A stretch of DNA of 64,000 nucleotides from Hirschia sp964342355 (lineage in GTDB: Bacteria > Pseudomonadota > Alphaproteobacteria > Caulobacterales > Hyphomonadaceae), in assembly GCA_964342355.1 (NCBI GenBank), contig CAYFFG010000011.1, positions 1 through 64,000 of the forward strand, read 5' to 3'. The notes under the pieces were generated by a model. The model was given only the letters and a program-made list of their open reading frames with translations, was not told the origin of the DNA and did no database searches. Numbering within the stretch: position 1 is the stretch's first letter; every line of letters begins with the position of its first letter. The position numbers and the translations under genes were made by a program. This document shows positions 41,708 to 51,373 of the stretch, one piece after another.

Positions 41708-43048
41708 TTATATTATTCGAGAAGAATTCAAAATAACGTCATCTGGATCAATGTCAGGATGATTATGAACGAACTTTGCTAGTTCTATCTCGTTCAACTG
41801 CACAGAAATTAGACTAGCGCCTCGGTCGTCATACTCTTCAGAATCTACTTCACAATTTTCATGCAACCACGCCCGCGCCTTTCCATGTTGTGGTGCAAGT
41901 CGCAGTTGAAACATTCGGCGTGACGCAAAAGCCTTAGATTGTATTCTTGTTAATAATGCTTCGATGCCGTCGCCGTTCAGTGAAGAGATAACTGTAACAT
42001 CATTGTCTTTAGTTGCATTGGACTTAATTACTTCAAGCACACTATCAGACAGCAAATCAGACTTATTCCATACCTCTATAATTGGCGGTCGATCTATTTT
42101 TGTTTTTGCCTCCAACTGCGACAGAATCTCCTCCACATCATCAGCCTGTCGTTCACTATCCTCATGGCTGATATCTCTCACATGCAACAATAGATCCGCT
42201 TCAATTGCTTCTTCAATTGTCGCTCGAAAGCTTTCGATCAGGTGTGTGGGAAGGTCTGTGATAAATCCTACCGTATCGATAAATGTCACTTCTTGTCCGG
42301 AAGGTAGTTCAATATCTCTGGCCGTTGGATCAAGCGTTGCAAAAGGCATATCAGCAGCGAGCACTGAAGCAGAGGTCAGCCGGTTGAACAAAGTAGATTT
42401 GCCTGCGTTCGTGTACCCTACTAAAGCGATAATTGGCTTGCCGCGACGTTTACGACCTGTCCGCTGCAACCGACGTGTGCGGCGGACATTTTCGAGGTCC
42501 GCCTTAAGGCGAGCTATTCGCCGATCCAACATACGCCTGTCTGCTTCTAGTTGGCTTTCTCCAGGCCCCGCGAGAAACCCCTGGCCTCCTCGTTGACGTT
42601 CCAAGTGTGTCCAGGTTCGCACAAGCCGAGACCGCTCATAAAGCTGTCTTGCCATTTCGACTTGTAATCGCCCCTCAGCAGACCGCGCTCTAACGCCGAA
42701 TATCTCTAATATAAGCCCGGTTCTGTCGACTATCTTAACATTTAAAACACGTTCTAAATTACGTTGTTGGATTGGCGAAAGAGCACAATCGACGACTAGA
42801 ATAGTCACATCTTGAGCATTAATTTGCTCACCAATAAGCTCCAACTGTCCCCCGCCAAATAGTCGACCGGCGTTTGGTTCTCTAACCCGCAGCTCTACTA
42901 GAAATCCGTTAGAGATACCCAGAGCCTCCACGAGGCCGAGCGTTTCTTCGGATCGGGATGCATGGAAGGGCGATGCATCCCCGATTGTGGGAATAACAAT
43001 CCCCGCATTTTGTCGAGCAGGCGTGCGATCTATAGAACGGTTATTCAC
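41708..43048 (-). CDS. hflX: ribosome-associated GTPase HflX
   Basis: 446 residues. N-terminal HflX domain, a basic coiled-coil segment (SQLEADRRMLDRRIARLKADLENVRRTR) and a G domain with GYTNAGKST (G1), DPTARD, DTVGF (G3) and NKSD (G4). HflX splits stalled or heat-damaged ribosomes. Start overlaps the hfq stop by four bases, the conserved hfq-hflX arrangement. Confidence 0.95.
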   Translation of the reverse strand: MNNRSIDRTPARQNAGIVIPTIGDASPFHASRSEETLGLVEALGISNGFLVELRVREPNAGRLFGGGQLELIGEQINAQDVTILVVDCALSPIQQRNLERVLNVKIVDRTGLILEIFGVRARSAEGRLQVEMARQLYERSRLVRTWTHLERQRGGQGFLAGPGESQLEADRRMLDRRIARLKADLENVRRTRRLQRTGRKRRGKPIIALVGYTNAGKSTLFNRLTSASVLAADMPFATLDPTARDIELPSGQEVTFIDTVGFITDLPTHLIESFRATIEEAIEADLLLHVRDISHEDSERQADDVEEILSQLEAKTKIDRPPIIEVWNKSDLLSDSVLEVIKSNATKDNDVTVISSLNGDGIEALLTRIQSKAFASRRMFQLRLAPQHGKARAWLHENCEVDSEEYDDRGASLISVQLNEIELAKFVHNHPDIDPDDVILNSSRII

Positions 43049-43302
43049 TCGTCCTCGGTGGATGCTTCATCAGATTCAAAAAGTTTTACTGGACTGTTGG
43101 GCGCAATAGTCGAAATCGCATGCTTGTAAACGAGCTGTGGGGGGCGACCATCACCTTTCAACAGCACACAAAAGTTATCGAACCAAGTTACTATCCCCTG
43201 CAGCTTAACGCCATTTACGAGAAAAATAGTAAGTGGCGTTTTTCCTTTGCGTACGGCGTTCAGGAACGTATCTTGGAGGTTTTGTTTTTTTTCTGACGAC
43301 AT
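43045..43302 (-). CDS. hfq: RNA chaperone Hfq
   Basis: 85 residues. Sm1 region QDTFLNAVRKGKTPLTIFLVNGVKLQGIVTWFDNFCVLL and Sm2 motif YKHAISTI. Hexameric RNA chaperone for sRNA-mRNA pairing. Position between trkH and hflX is typical of alphaproteobacteria. The segment before Sm2 reads GDGRPPQLV where GHSQLV is usual, a small local variation. Confidence 0.96.
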   Translation of the reverse strand: MSSEKKQNLQDTFLNAVRKGKTPLTIFLVNGVKLQGIVTWFDNFCVLLKGDGRPPQLVYKHAISTIAPNSPVKLFESDEASTEDE

Positions 43303-43419
43303 TTTTATCAGCCTCTTTGTCGGACTTTGTTATTTGCGATCTTCGTCTTTGATCTTCATTTACAATATTATCTGCCCATCAAGCACCCGAATCGGCATCG
43401 AGACACACAAACACTCTCA

Positions 43420-44832
43420 TTATCTGCGCCAAAAATCTAATGTGAACAATGGCGCCAATGCAAGAACTTCGACTCTCCCGAGAATACACCCCACTGACAG
43501 AAGGAATAGTGTCAGATTAGACGGCGCTTGATCCAGTACAGCAGTGTCCACTAGCGTGCCAGTGTTTGAAATTGCTCCTATGGCCGTACGGAAACATTCC
43601 TCGATGCTTAATCCAGCAAGCGCTAAGAGCATCCCGAGAAATACTGTGGCTGAGATGTAAGCTATGAGATACACCCAAACCCCCACAACAATATTGTCTT
43701 TACGCGACTGCCCCTGAAATCTTAAAGTGGCTTTTGAGTTGGCAAATGACAGCCTTCGAAATTCAGCGTCTGCGCGGCTCATCAGAACCGTCACGCGCGA
43801 TATTTTAAGCCCTCCGGCTGTTGAGAGAGCAGAGCCCCCTACAAAAGCTATAATATCCGGTATGGGCTGAGGCAGGACTTTGGTCACTCCATTTACACCG
43901 GTTATATTCATTCCGGACGTCGACACGAAAGAAAGAGCTTCTGCGAAGTACCTGAAATCTACACTCTGAATGACGAGCCAGATACCAATTGTGAGAATGA
44001 TGACTGCAGCCAATAAAGCAAAGCCTTCTCCATCTTTGTAATACATTCTCCAACCGCCGCGACGCAGGATGTCACTATGAATTGCAACGTTGGTGGCTCC
44101 AAAAAACAAAAGAAAACTGATTATAATTATTGAGCTATTAGAATAGTCAAAGACACCCCCAGTGTCAGATAAAGTCGTACTCGTCGTCACAGCTGCAATC
44201 GTACGGGTTACAGAATCTAGTAATCCCGCCCCCGATAAAACTAATCCGAATGTGCCGACCAAAAAAGCAACGCCATATACAATACCAATTGTAAGGGCGA
44301 TGCGTTCAATTCTTCCAAACAAGTCGTCTTTAGGTAGAGTTAGCAAATGACTACGGTGAATGCCTGGTCCCGTCAAATTAAGTGCGGCAAGAACGACGAC
44401 CGATATTATAACTCCTGTCACTCCACCGATAAATTGCAACATTGCGCGCCATAATCTAATCGCATCGGGTTGGATACCATTTCCCGATGTCGCTCCGGTC
44501 GTTGTCAAATTCGATGTTGACTCAAAAAAAGCTTGAATCCATCCGTCCGCTACCCCCGAGGAAATAAAGGGCGGAGCGGCAATAAACGGTGTCACTATCC
44601 AAAAAAGTATTACGAATAAAAGACCTTCCCGCGCCCCTGTTTTTGATGGAGCATCCCGGAGCGCAACTAGTAATGCGCCACCTATGAATAGGCCAAATAT
44701 GCCTGTCATTAATAAGCCACGAGCGCTGGCTGCATCCCCCATCACTCTAGCAAAAAGCACGCAAGCAAATGCAAGAGCGCCGGTAAGCGCACTCGTGAGT
44801 CCGATTTGGCGAAGGACGCTTGATGCGTTCAA
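43420..44832 (-). CDS. trkH: Trk-type potassium uptake membrane protein TrkH
   Basis: 470 residues with about ten hydrophobic segments and the repeated pore-loop pattern of the TrkH/KtrB family: STSNLTTTGATSGNG, AVTTSTTLSDTGGVFDYS, STSGMNITGVNG and AIGAISNTGTLVDTA. Imports K+ across the inner membrane. Encoded 12 bp after trkA, its regulatory subunit. Confidence 0.92.
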   Translation of the reverse strand: MNASSVLRQIGLTSALTGALAFACVLFARVMGDAASARGLLMTGIFGLFIGGALLVALRDAPSKTGAREGLLFVILFWIVTPFIAAPPFISSGVADGWIQAFFESTSNLTTTGATSGNGIQPDAIRLWRAMLQFIGGVTGVIISVVVLAALNLTGPGIHRSHLLTLPKDDLFGRIERIALTIGIVYGVAFLVGTFGLVLSGAGLLDSVTRTIAAVTTSTTLSDTGGVFDYSNSSIIIISFLLFFGATNVAIHSDILRRGGWRMYYKDGEGFALLAAVIILTIGIWLVIQSVDFRYFAEALSFVSTSGMNITGVNGVTKVLPQPIPDIIAFVGGSALSTAGGLKISRVTVLMSRADAEFRRLSFANSKATLRFQGQSRKDNIVVGVWVYLIAYISATVFLGMLLALAGLSIEECFRTAIGAISNTGTLVDTAVLDQAPSNLTLFLLSVGCILGRVEVLALAPLFTLDFWRR

Positions 44833-44844
44833 AGATAACTCTCT

Positions 44845-46209
44845 TTAATAGAACTCAGGCTTAACTCTGTACAGTTGATCAACTTTTCGCGCCATTTCTC
44901 GCTCTGCGAACAGTATAACTGTATCACCAACCCTAACACGCTCATTCAGTTCTATCAGCTCACCATCTCGGACAATGGCGCCGGGAGCTAGGCCTTCCGG
45001 AAGGTCGCCAGACAGCAATTCCATGCCAACAAGAGAAGAAGTCTCGCGCACGATACCTTCTACTACCTCCGCGGCGCCATTCTCTAGTGTCTGTAACCCT
45101 GAAAGCCGACCGTGGCGGAGCTGAAGAAGAATTCGTGAAACAGTGACGCCTCTAGGATCTATCAAAGCGTCAACGCCAATATTGGAGCGAATGTTGATTA
45201 AATCAGTTTCATTGATAAGTGACACCACCTTTTTGGCGCCTAGGTCTTTCGCAAGTGGCCCTAACAATAAATTTGTTTTGTCATCGCTCGTCAGGCCGAT
45301 AACCAAATCTGCTTGACCCGCTCCAGCTTCTTCTAGAACGGCTGGGTCCAGGCCATCCCCTTGAATAACAATCGCTCGATTTAGTTTTTCTGCAGCTCGT
45401 TCAGCAACATTTTCATTTTTCTCGATCAAACGAACCCGCATATGGTTCTGTTTTTCCAATTTTCGTGCGACGTTCAACCCAATATTCCCAGCTCCAACGA
45501 TCGTCACCAACCGACCTGAGTTGTCTAAAAGTTCCATAATTGTGAACATGTGTTCAATGTTGGATTTTGGAGCAATCCAATAAATCCGATCGCCTGTGAT
45601 CAGCGTCTCGTCCAATTTTGCGGCAAATATATTTTTATCTCGTGCAATCGCAACGATCCGCGCCTTCGTGTCAGGAAGTAGCGAATACACGTCTTCTATG
45701 CTTGCGTCGACCAAAGGTGATTTTTCAGGGACTTCAACGCCAACAAGATTTACCAGCCCATTTGCGAAATTAGCTGTAAGAAACGCCCCGGGAGTTTCAA
45801 GACGTTTCAGGATGGATTCGCTTACCTCCACTTCAGGCGATATATGTAAATCAATTGGAATATTGTCTTGAGAAAACAGGCTTTTGTATTGAGGCTTTAG
45901 ATATTCCTGACTTCTGATGCGTGCGATTTTATTCGTCACCTTGAAGAGTGAATGCGCCACCTGGCAGGTGATCATATTTACTTCGTCCGAATAGGTAACT
46001 GCGATAATCATCTCGGCACCGTCAGCGCCGGCCTTTTTGAGAACATTCGGGTGAGCTGCGTGCCCGGTGATCCCACGCACCTCGTATAGCTGAGTGATTC
46101 TCTCAACGAGTTGTGAGTCTTCGTCGATAACCGTGACCGTATGTTCTATCGCCAAACGTTCAGCAATACCCTGCCCCACACGGCCGGCGCCACATATAAT
46201 GATACGCAT
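44845..46209 (-). CDS. trkA: Trk potassium system NAD-binding regulator TrkA
   Basis: 454 residues. Two RCK units in tandem: MRIIICGAGRVGQGIAERLA (dinucleotide-binding GxGxxG) with an acidic VIDED, and the second beginning RLVTIVGAGNIGLNVARKLE with LIEKNE; each has a TrkA-C domain. Cytoplasmic gate regulator of TrkH. Follows ntrX by 29 bp on the same strand. Confidence 0.95.
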   Translation of the reverse strand: MRIIICGAGRVGQGIAERLAIEHTVTVIDEDSQLVERITQLYEVRGITGHAAHPNVLKKAGADGAEMIIAVTYSDEVNMITCQVAHSLFKVTNKIARIRSQEYLKPQYKSLFSQDNIPIDLHISPEVEVSESILKRLETPGAFLTANFANGLVNLVGVEVPEKSPLVDASIEDVYSLLPDTKARIVAIARDKNIFAAKLDETLITGDRIYWIAPKSNIEHMFTIMELLDNSGRLVTIVGAGNIGLNVARKLEKQNHMRVRLIEKNENVAERAAEKLNRAIVIQGDGLDPAVLEEAGAGQADLVIGLTSDDKTNLLLGPLAKDLGAKKVVSLINETDLINIRSNIGVDALIDPRGVTVSRILLQLRHGRLSGLQTLENGAAEVVEGIVRETSSLVGMELLSGDLPEGLAPGAIVRDGELIELNERVRVGDTVILFAEREMARKVDQLYRVKPEFY

Positions 46210-46238
46210 ACTAACGATCCATGTCGTTTTTTATAGGC

Positions 46239-47615
46239 TTATTCTCGCCCAGAGGACGCAGTGTCTACACCCAAAGCTTTAAGTTTTCGATGTAAAGCAG
46301 ACCTTTCCATTCCGATAAAGGCTGCTGTTCGTGAAATATTGCCACCAAACCGCGTGATTTGAAGCGCTAAATACTCACGTTCAAATTTTTCGCGCGCGTC
46401 ACGTAAAGGCATCGATATGGTATCAACAGAGGCCTTACCTGCACCATCTGACTCTTGTTCCTTAGGCAAGTGATCAGGGGTAATTTCTTGAGATGGATCA
46501 CCATTTGCAAGAATGAGGATGCGCTCAACGATGTTTCTCAATTGACGAACATTTCCTGGCCAATCAGCCGACTGTAAAACTGCAATGGCTTCTTCCGAAA
46601 ACTTTCGGACAGGTAGTCCAGAAGATTCTGCTACCAATTTTGTAAAGTGCTTGATTAAAGGACCTATGTCGTCACGACGCTGCTCCAAAGCTGGAATACT
46701 CAAAGGAACAACACTTAATCGATAAAATAGGTCTTCTCTAAACCTTCCAGCTTGTATTTCTTGAGATAAGTCTCTGGACGTGGACGAAATCACGCGCACA
46801 TCAACACTTACATCTGAATTACCATTTATGCGTTGGAAGCGTTGATCAACCAGCACCCTCAATATTTTCGATTGGGTGCCTGCAGGCATATCCGCGATTT
46901 CATCAAGTAGTAAGGTTCCGTTATGCGCCTGTTCAAAAAGGCCTATCTTCTTAGGACGACCATTCTGATCCTCCTCACCAAAAAGCTCCAATTCCATGTT
47001 GCCTGGCGATATGGAAGCGGCGCTAACAACCACGAACGGTCCTGTCGCGCGGTGCGAATGCTTATGTATAAGCCGTGCTAATAGCTCTTTACCAACGCCT
47101 GGAGGCCCCGATATCAAGACACGTGAATTTGCTGGCGCTACTTTTGTAACAGTTGTTCTTATCTGTTGTGTCGCGTGACTTACCCCAACCAACTCGTCAC
47201 TCGCTGCTGAACGCGCTCTTAGCTTGGAGTTCTCTCGTTTCAATTCAGAAGCTTCCAACGCCCTTTGAACAAGTAACAAGAGCTTGTCTGAGTTAAATGG
47301 TTTTTCCAAAAAATCATACGCACCGCGTCGTATCGCTGTAACCGCAGTTTCAACAGTGCCGTGTCCGGAAATAATGATAACTGGCATTAGAGGGTCTAAC
47401 TCTTTGATCATGGTCAAAATTTCAAGACCATCAAATTCTGATCCTTTGAGCCAGACATCCAATACAACCAGATTCGGTGCTCTTTTCCGAATCGCATCCA
47501 GTGCTTGCTCGGCGTCTCCAGCTGTTCGAACAGCATAACCTTCGTCTTCTAGAATGCCCCCAACGAGTTCACGGATGTCCGTTTCGTCATCAACAACAAG
47601 AATTTCCTGGGCCAT
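46239..47615 (-). CDS. ntrX: NtrX response regulator, NtrC-like but without GAFTGA
   Basis: 458 residues. Receiver domain with acceptor Asp53 (VVLDVWL), AAA+ domain with Walker A SGPPGVGKE (~169-177) and Walker B TLLLDEIAD, and a Fis-type HTH at the C-terminus (NISRTAAFIGMERSALHRKLKAL). The L1 loop reads ELFGEEDQNGRPKKIGLFEQA instead of carrying GAFTGA, so sigma54 contact is not expected. Partner of NtrY, whose stop overlaps its start by one base. NtrYX links nitrogen and redox/envelope status in alphaproteobacteria. Confidence 0.95.
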   Translation of the reverse strand: MAQEILVVDDETDIRELVGGILEDEGYAVRTAGDAEQALDAIRKRAPNLVVLDVWLKGSEFDGLEILTMIKELDPLMPVIIISGHGTVETAVTAIRRGAYDFLEKPFNSDKLLLLVQRALEASELKRENSKLRARSAASDELVGVSHATQQIRTTVTKVAPANSRVLISGPPGVGKELLARLIHKHSHRATGPFVVVSAASISPGNMELELFGEEDQNGRPKKIGLFEQAHNGTLLLDEIADMPAGTQSKILRVLVDQRFQRINGNSDVSVDVRVISSTSRDLSQEIQAGRFREDLFYRLSVVPLSIPALEQRRDDIGPLIKHFTKLVAESSGLPVRKFSEEAIAVLQSADWPGNVRQLRNIVERILILANGDPSQEITPDHLPKEQESDGAGKASVDTISMPLRDAREKFEREYLALQITRFGGNISRTAAFIGMERSALHRKLKALGVDTASSGRE

Positions 47616-49840
47616 TACTCTACTCCCTCATGCGCACTTTCCCCATGCGCGTCGACGCCTATTTGATTGATTGGCAACATGATATCGACACAGGCTCCGT
47701 GACCTGCTTCATCGTTATCGCCCAATGTTATGTGACCGCCATGATCTTCAATAATACGGGTAACAATAGCCAGCCCCAGCCCAACACCCGATTCACGCGT
47801 AGTTACATAAGGTTCCAGGAAACGTGCTCGATCTTCAACGGGAAACCCAACGCCCGTATCGAGAATACGTATTCTCGCGTTATCGCCGATCTGTTCAACG
47901 GAAACGTTCACTGACCCGGATTTAATCTCACCTGATTGGACGTGTCTTTCAACGGATTCGCACGCGTTCTTAACGACGTTCGTTAGCGCTTGACCCAACA
48001 TTCTTTCATCGCCGAAGATATTGATTTCACGGGAAAACGTATTGACAGTTACTGATACGGAAGGGGCAGCTAGCCGTTGCGCAAATCCGACACTTTTAAC
48101 GAGCTCTCGTAAATCAAATGGGGCAAGTGTCGGCTTGGGCATTCTGGCAAACGAAGAAAACTCTTCCACCATGCGCCCAATATCATCCACCTGCCGCAGA
48201 ATTGTCGAAACACAACGGTCAAACGTTTCAGTCTCTGTTTTGATTTGCTTGCCAAAACGTCTTTTTAAACGCTCTGCCGATAGCTGAATCGGTGTAAGGG
48301 GATTTCTAATCTCATGTGCAATTCTGCGGGCAACATCTCTCCAGGCAGCTTGACGTTGAGCTGCAACAAGGCGGGTCGTGTCATGAAATGTTATGATATA
48401 GCCATCCCTCTCTGTTTCTGGAGAGATACGCACGTGAATGTCCAATTCGCCTTCTTCTACTGTTCGTTTGATATTAGCGCCTACAGCGTTATCTAAAGCG
48501 ATTGCTTGCCGAAGTGGCGCTAGAAATTCTGGCGCTATAGACTGTAGGGAGGCGTTCTCGACTTCACAATATGGTAAACCGATCAGCCGAGCGGCAGACG
48601 CATTCGCCAGCGTGATATTAAACGAGGCATCCACCCGCAATACGCCAGCTTCCACTCCAGAAAGCACTGTCTCAATAAATGCTGAGCGCGTGACAGCCTC
48701 TGTCCTAGAAGTTTCTAAGTCTTTTGTCTGTCGGGCCAGGCGCATAGTCATCTGATTGAATGCTTCCGTAAGATCATCGACCTCATCGTGCGCCTTCGGG
48801 CGATCCAGTCTCACAGTTAGGTCACCATCTCGAACCGCCCTCGCAGCGCCAGCAAGCGCGCCAATAGGCGCAGCAATTAGGCCAGCGGCGTGCATCCCTA
48901 ACCAAGCCGTACCCAGCAACACAAGAAGAGCCGCTTCCAAGTATGCCAAGATGAAAACGGTTCTAAGCGCATTTTTTCGAGCGTCAGCTTCTTTATAGCC
49001 AGTAATTGCTGTTTGCGTTTTCTGGAGTTGAGCTGCAACTGCTTTAGGACCTTGTTTCGCGGCATACAGGAATATGTCATCATATGCAGAAAGCTTGATC
49101 ATCGCTCGAATAGAAAAATCTTCGGAAACATCAACGGCAATCTGCCCATTTTGCGAAGCAATCCAATTCAGCTCAGACATTTCAATGTAAACAGGTGATT
49201 GATCACCAGACACATGAAAACGAACTTTTCGGTTTCTATCGAGTATAACAAGTGTTGGTAACGCTCTTAAATCTGCCTCAGCGGATAGAAACTGTTTAAA
49301 CTGTTCAGGCGCCGTTTCAAACAGAGCCGCAACAGGCTCATCGTTCAAATCAGTTGCAGTCTCCCGTAGGCTTTTTACTACATCCGCGACAACAGATTCT
49401 TGGGCGGCACCTGCAGCCTCAGCAGCATTACCAATGACGGAGTACACTCTCTCCGAAAACCAGTTTTCAACGCTGCGATTAATCAATGTGCCCATAAAGG
49501 CGGCGACAACTACTGTCGGCACCATGGCGGCAAGACCAAAGAGCGCAATAATCCTTAGGCGTAAGCGCGCGCCGCCGCCTGTTTCTTGGTTTTCTTTTAC
49601 AAGGCGCCAAATGCGTGCCGTTAGTGCTGCAGCCAAGAATAATATAACAACAAGATTTGCAACCAATAACCAAAACATAAGCGGGCTACCGGTTGTCGAT
49701 GTGTTGCCAACATCAGACACTGAGAGATAAGTCGCAAATGTTGCGATTATAGCCGCTAGTGCAAACAATACCCGTAGCACCGCCGCGCCAGCAGGACCAA
49801 AACTCCTTGGGGATTTCCAACTTAGACTAGGCTTGCGCAT
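47615..49840 (-). CDS. ntrY: NtrY membrane sensor histidine kinase
   Basis: 741 residues. N-terminal transmembrane segments (VLFALAAIIATFATYLSV, FWLLVANLVVILFLAAALTA, IIALFGLAAMVPTVVVAAFMGTLI), a periplasmic-type sensor region, another transmembrane segment near 295-320 (VFILAYLEAALLVLLGTAWLGM), HAMP (VRDGDLTVRLDRPKAHDEVDDLTEAFNQM), PAS (GVEAGVLRVDASFNITLANASA), HisKA with ARRIAHEIRNPLTPIQLSAE, and HATPase with N box NVVKNACESV and GVGLGLAIV. Phosphorylates NtrX. Confidence 0.95.
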   Translation of the reverse strand: MRKPSLSWKSPRSFGPAGAAVLRVLFALAAIIATFATYLSVSDVGNTSTTGSPLMFWLLVANLVVILFLAAALTARIWRLVKENQETGGGARLRLRIIALFGLAAMVPTVVVAAFMGTLINRSVENWFSERVYSVIGNAAEAAGAAQESVVADVVKSLRETATDLNDEPVAALFETAPEQFKQFLSAEADLRALPTLVILDRNRKVRFHVSGDQSPVYIEMSELNWIASQNGQIAVDVSEDFSIRAMIKLSAYDDIFLYAAKQGPKAVAAQLQKTQTAITGYKEADARKNALRTVFILAYLEAALLVLLGTAWLGMHAAGLIAAPIGALAGAARAVRDGDLTVRLDRPKAHDEVDDLTEAFNQMTMRLARQTKDLETSRTEAVTRSAFIETVLSGVEAGVLRVDASFNITLANASAARLIGLPYCEVENASLQSIAPEFLAPLRQAIALDNAVGANIKRTVEEGELDIHVRISPETERDGYIITFHDTTRLVAAQRQAAWRDVARRIAHEIRNPLTPIQLSAERLKRRFGKQIKTETETFDRCVSTILRQVDDIGRMVEEFSSFARMPKPTLAPFDLRELVKSVGFAQRLAAPSVSVTVNTFSREINIFGDERMLGQALTNVVKNACESVERHVQSGEIKSGSVNVSVEQIGDNARIRILDTGVGFPVEDRARFLEPYVTTRESGVGLGLAIVTRIIEDHGGHITLGDNDEAGHGACVDIMLPINQIGVDAHGESAHEGVE

Positions 49841-49932
49841 ACACTACTCACTCTGCGATCTGTGACCAGAAGATCACAGAGCGACAATAATGCAACAATA
49901 TTTTGTAGTTAACTGTTAAGCAATTTTCAAAC

Positions 49933-51360
49933 TCAATCAGAATCACCCAGCCCGAGGCTATTTATCTTCGAACGCAAGGTGTTGCGGTTTAAGCCCAAAA
50001 GAGAAGCCGCTCGCACCTTATTACTGCCTGTTGCGGCGAGTGCCAATTTGATTAGTGGCCGTTCAACTTGCTCTATCACTGTGGGATAGACTGTTCCTTC
50101 TCCGTCCCCAGACATAGATAGTTTCGCCATGAAATGCCGGGATAACAAAGCTTCAACTTCAGATTCAAATGCTTCCGTTTCTTGTTCAACATTCGCGCCT
50201 GACCGCATTTCACGTTCTATTTCGCGGGCGCTGATAACAGGTTCAGGACTAAGCGCAGCTAATCTACGAATGAGGTTTTCTAGTTCTCTGACATTTCCAG
50301 GCCAATCATAGGCAGCAAGTAGATCATATGCTGATTTATCGAGCTGCTTTTCCGGAAGCCCCTCTTTCTTAGCCCTCACAAGAAAGGCGGAAGCTAACTC
50401 TAGTATGTCTTCTTTACGTTCCCGTAGTGGCGGAATGGCTAACGTCACGACATTCAATCGATAATACAGATCCTCTCGAAACTTGCCTTGTTCAACAAGT
50501 GACCGGAGATCGTGTTTTGTGGATGCTATTATCCGCACGTCTGATTGCTGAGTCGGGCCACCTCCATGAGGAGAATACTTTCCGTCTTGGAGAAAGCGCA
50601 GGAGCCCCGTTTGTGCCTCAAGTGGCATGTCGCCAACTTCGTCCAAATAAAGTGTACCACCATCTGCTTCACCAACCCGCCCAGTTTTTGTGACGTTTTG
50701 ACTGCCGCTTAGGCCAAAAAGTTCCGCCTCTACTTGCTCTTTGTGTAACGCGGCAAGGCTCACAGCGACAAACGGCCCAGTTTTACGCTTACCAAGGTCG
50801 TGAATAGCTTTCGCACAGAGGTCTTTCCCCGTTCCGCTTTCACCTTCCACAAGCACAGTCAGTTCAGTATTCATCACACGTGCAATTATGCGATATACTG
50901 CCTGCATAGGCGCAGACCGCCCGATGAGCGGTAAAGACTCATCTTTTTCTGCTTTGCGACTAGCTGGCTCAATACCCTTAAGTGTTCGCTTTTGAAGAGC
51001 GCGTTTTACCGAATCTGCCAACGCATCTATATCGAACGGTTTGGGTTGATAATCATAAACACCATGATCTGAAGCCATAGTCGCTGTTAGCACGGTGCTC
51101 TGTCCGCTAATGACGATTATCGGCAGTTCAGGACGTTCTCTGCGAATTTGAGGCATAATGTCAAAAATGGATTCATCCGGCATATAAACATCCGTGATCA
51201 AAAGATCACCTTCACCCGCCTCAATCCACTTCCATAGAGTCGACGCTGTGTTGGTCGCTCTGACATGATAACCTTCCTGAGCCAGCGCCTGACTGATTAC
51301 GAGACGAACGCTAGAATCATCATCTGCTACAAGTATGGTTGGGCCGGACGCGCTCATCAT
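49933..51360 (-). CDS. ntrC: NtrC nitrogen response regulator lacking the GAFTGA motif
   Basis: 475 residues. Receiver with Asp57 (LLITDVYMP), AAA+ domain with Walker A GESGTGKD (173-180) and Walker B GGTLYLDEVGDMP, and Fis-type HTH (NKVRAASLLGLNRNTLRSKINSLGL). Where sigma54 activators have GAFTGA, this protein reads LSGSQNVTKTGRVG (216-230), so sigma54-dependent activation is unlikely. A comparable loss is reported for Caulobacter and Rhodobacter capsulatus NtrC. Cognate kinase NtrB is encoded 13 bp upstream. Confidence 0.94.
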   Translation of the reverse strand: MMSASGPTILVADDDSSVRLVISQALAQEGYHVRATNTASTLWKWIEAGEGDLLITDVYMPDESIFDIMPQIRRERPELPIIVISGQSTVLTATMASDHGVYDYQPKPFDIDALADSVKRALQKRTLKGIEPASRKAEKDESLPLIGRSAPMQAVYRIIARVMNTELTVLVEGESGTGKDLCAKAIHDLGKRKTGPFVAVSLAALHKEQVEAELFGLSGSQNVTKTGRVGEADGGTLYLDEVGDMPLEAQTGLLRFLQDGKYSPHGGGPTQQSDVRIIASTKHDLRSLVEQGKFREDLYYRLNVVTLAIPPLRERKEDILELASAFLVRAKKEGLPEKQLDKSAYDLLAAYDWPGNVRELENLIRRLAALSPEPVISAREIEREMRSGANVEQETEAFESEVEALLSRHFMAKLSMSGDGEGTVYPTVIEQVERPLIKLALAATGSNKVRAASLLGLNRNTLRSKINSLGLGDSD

Positions 51361-51373
51361 TTTGTTCCTTGTT

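Noticed and set aside
41964..42596. Open frame of 210 codons antisense to hflX
   Set aside because: Ser/Arg-rich mirror of a conserved GTPase gene; not credible as protein.
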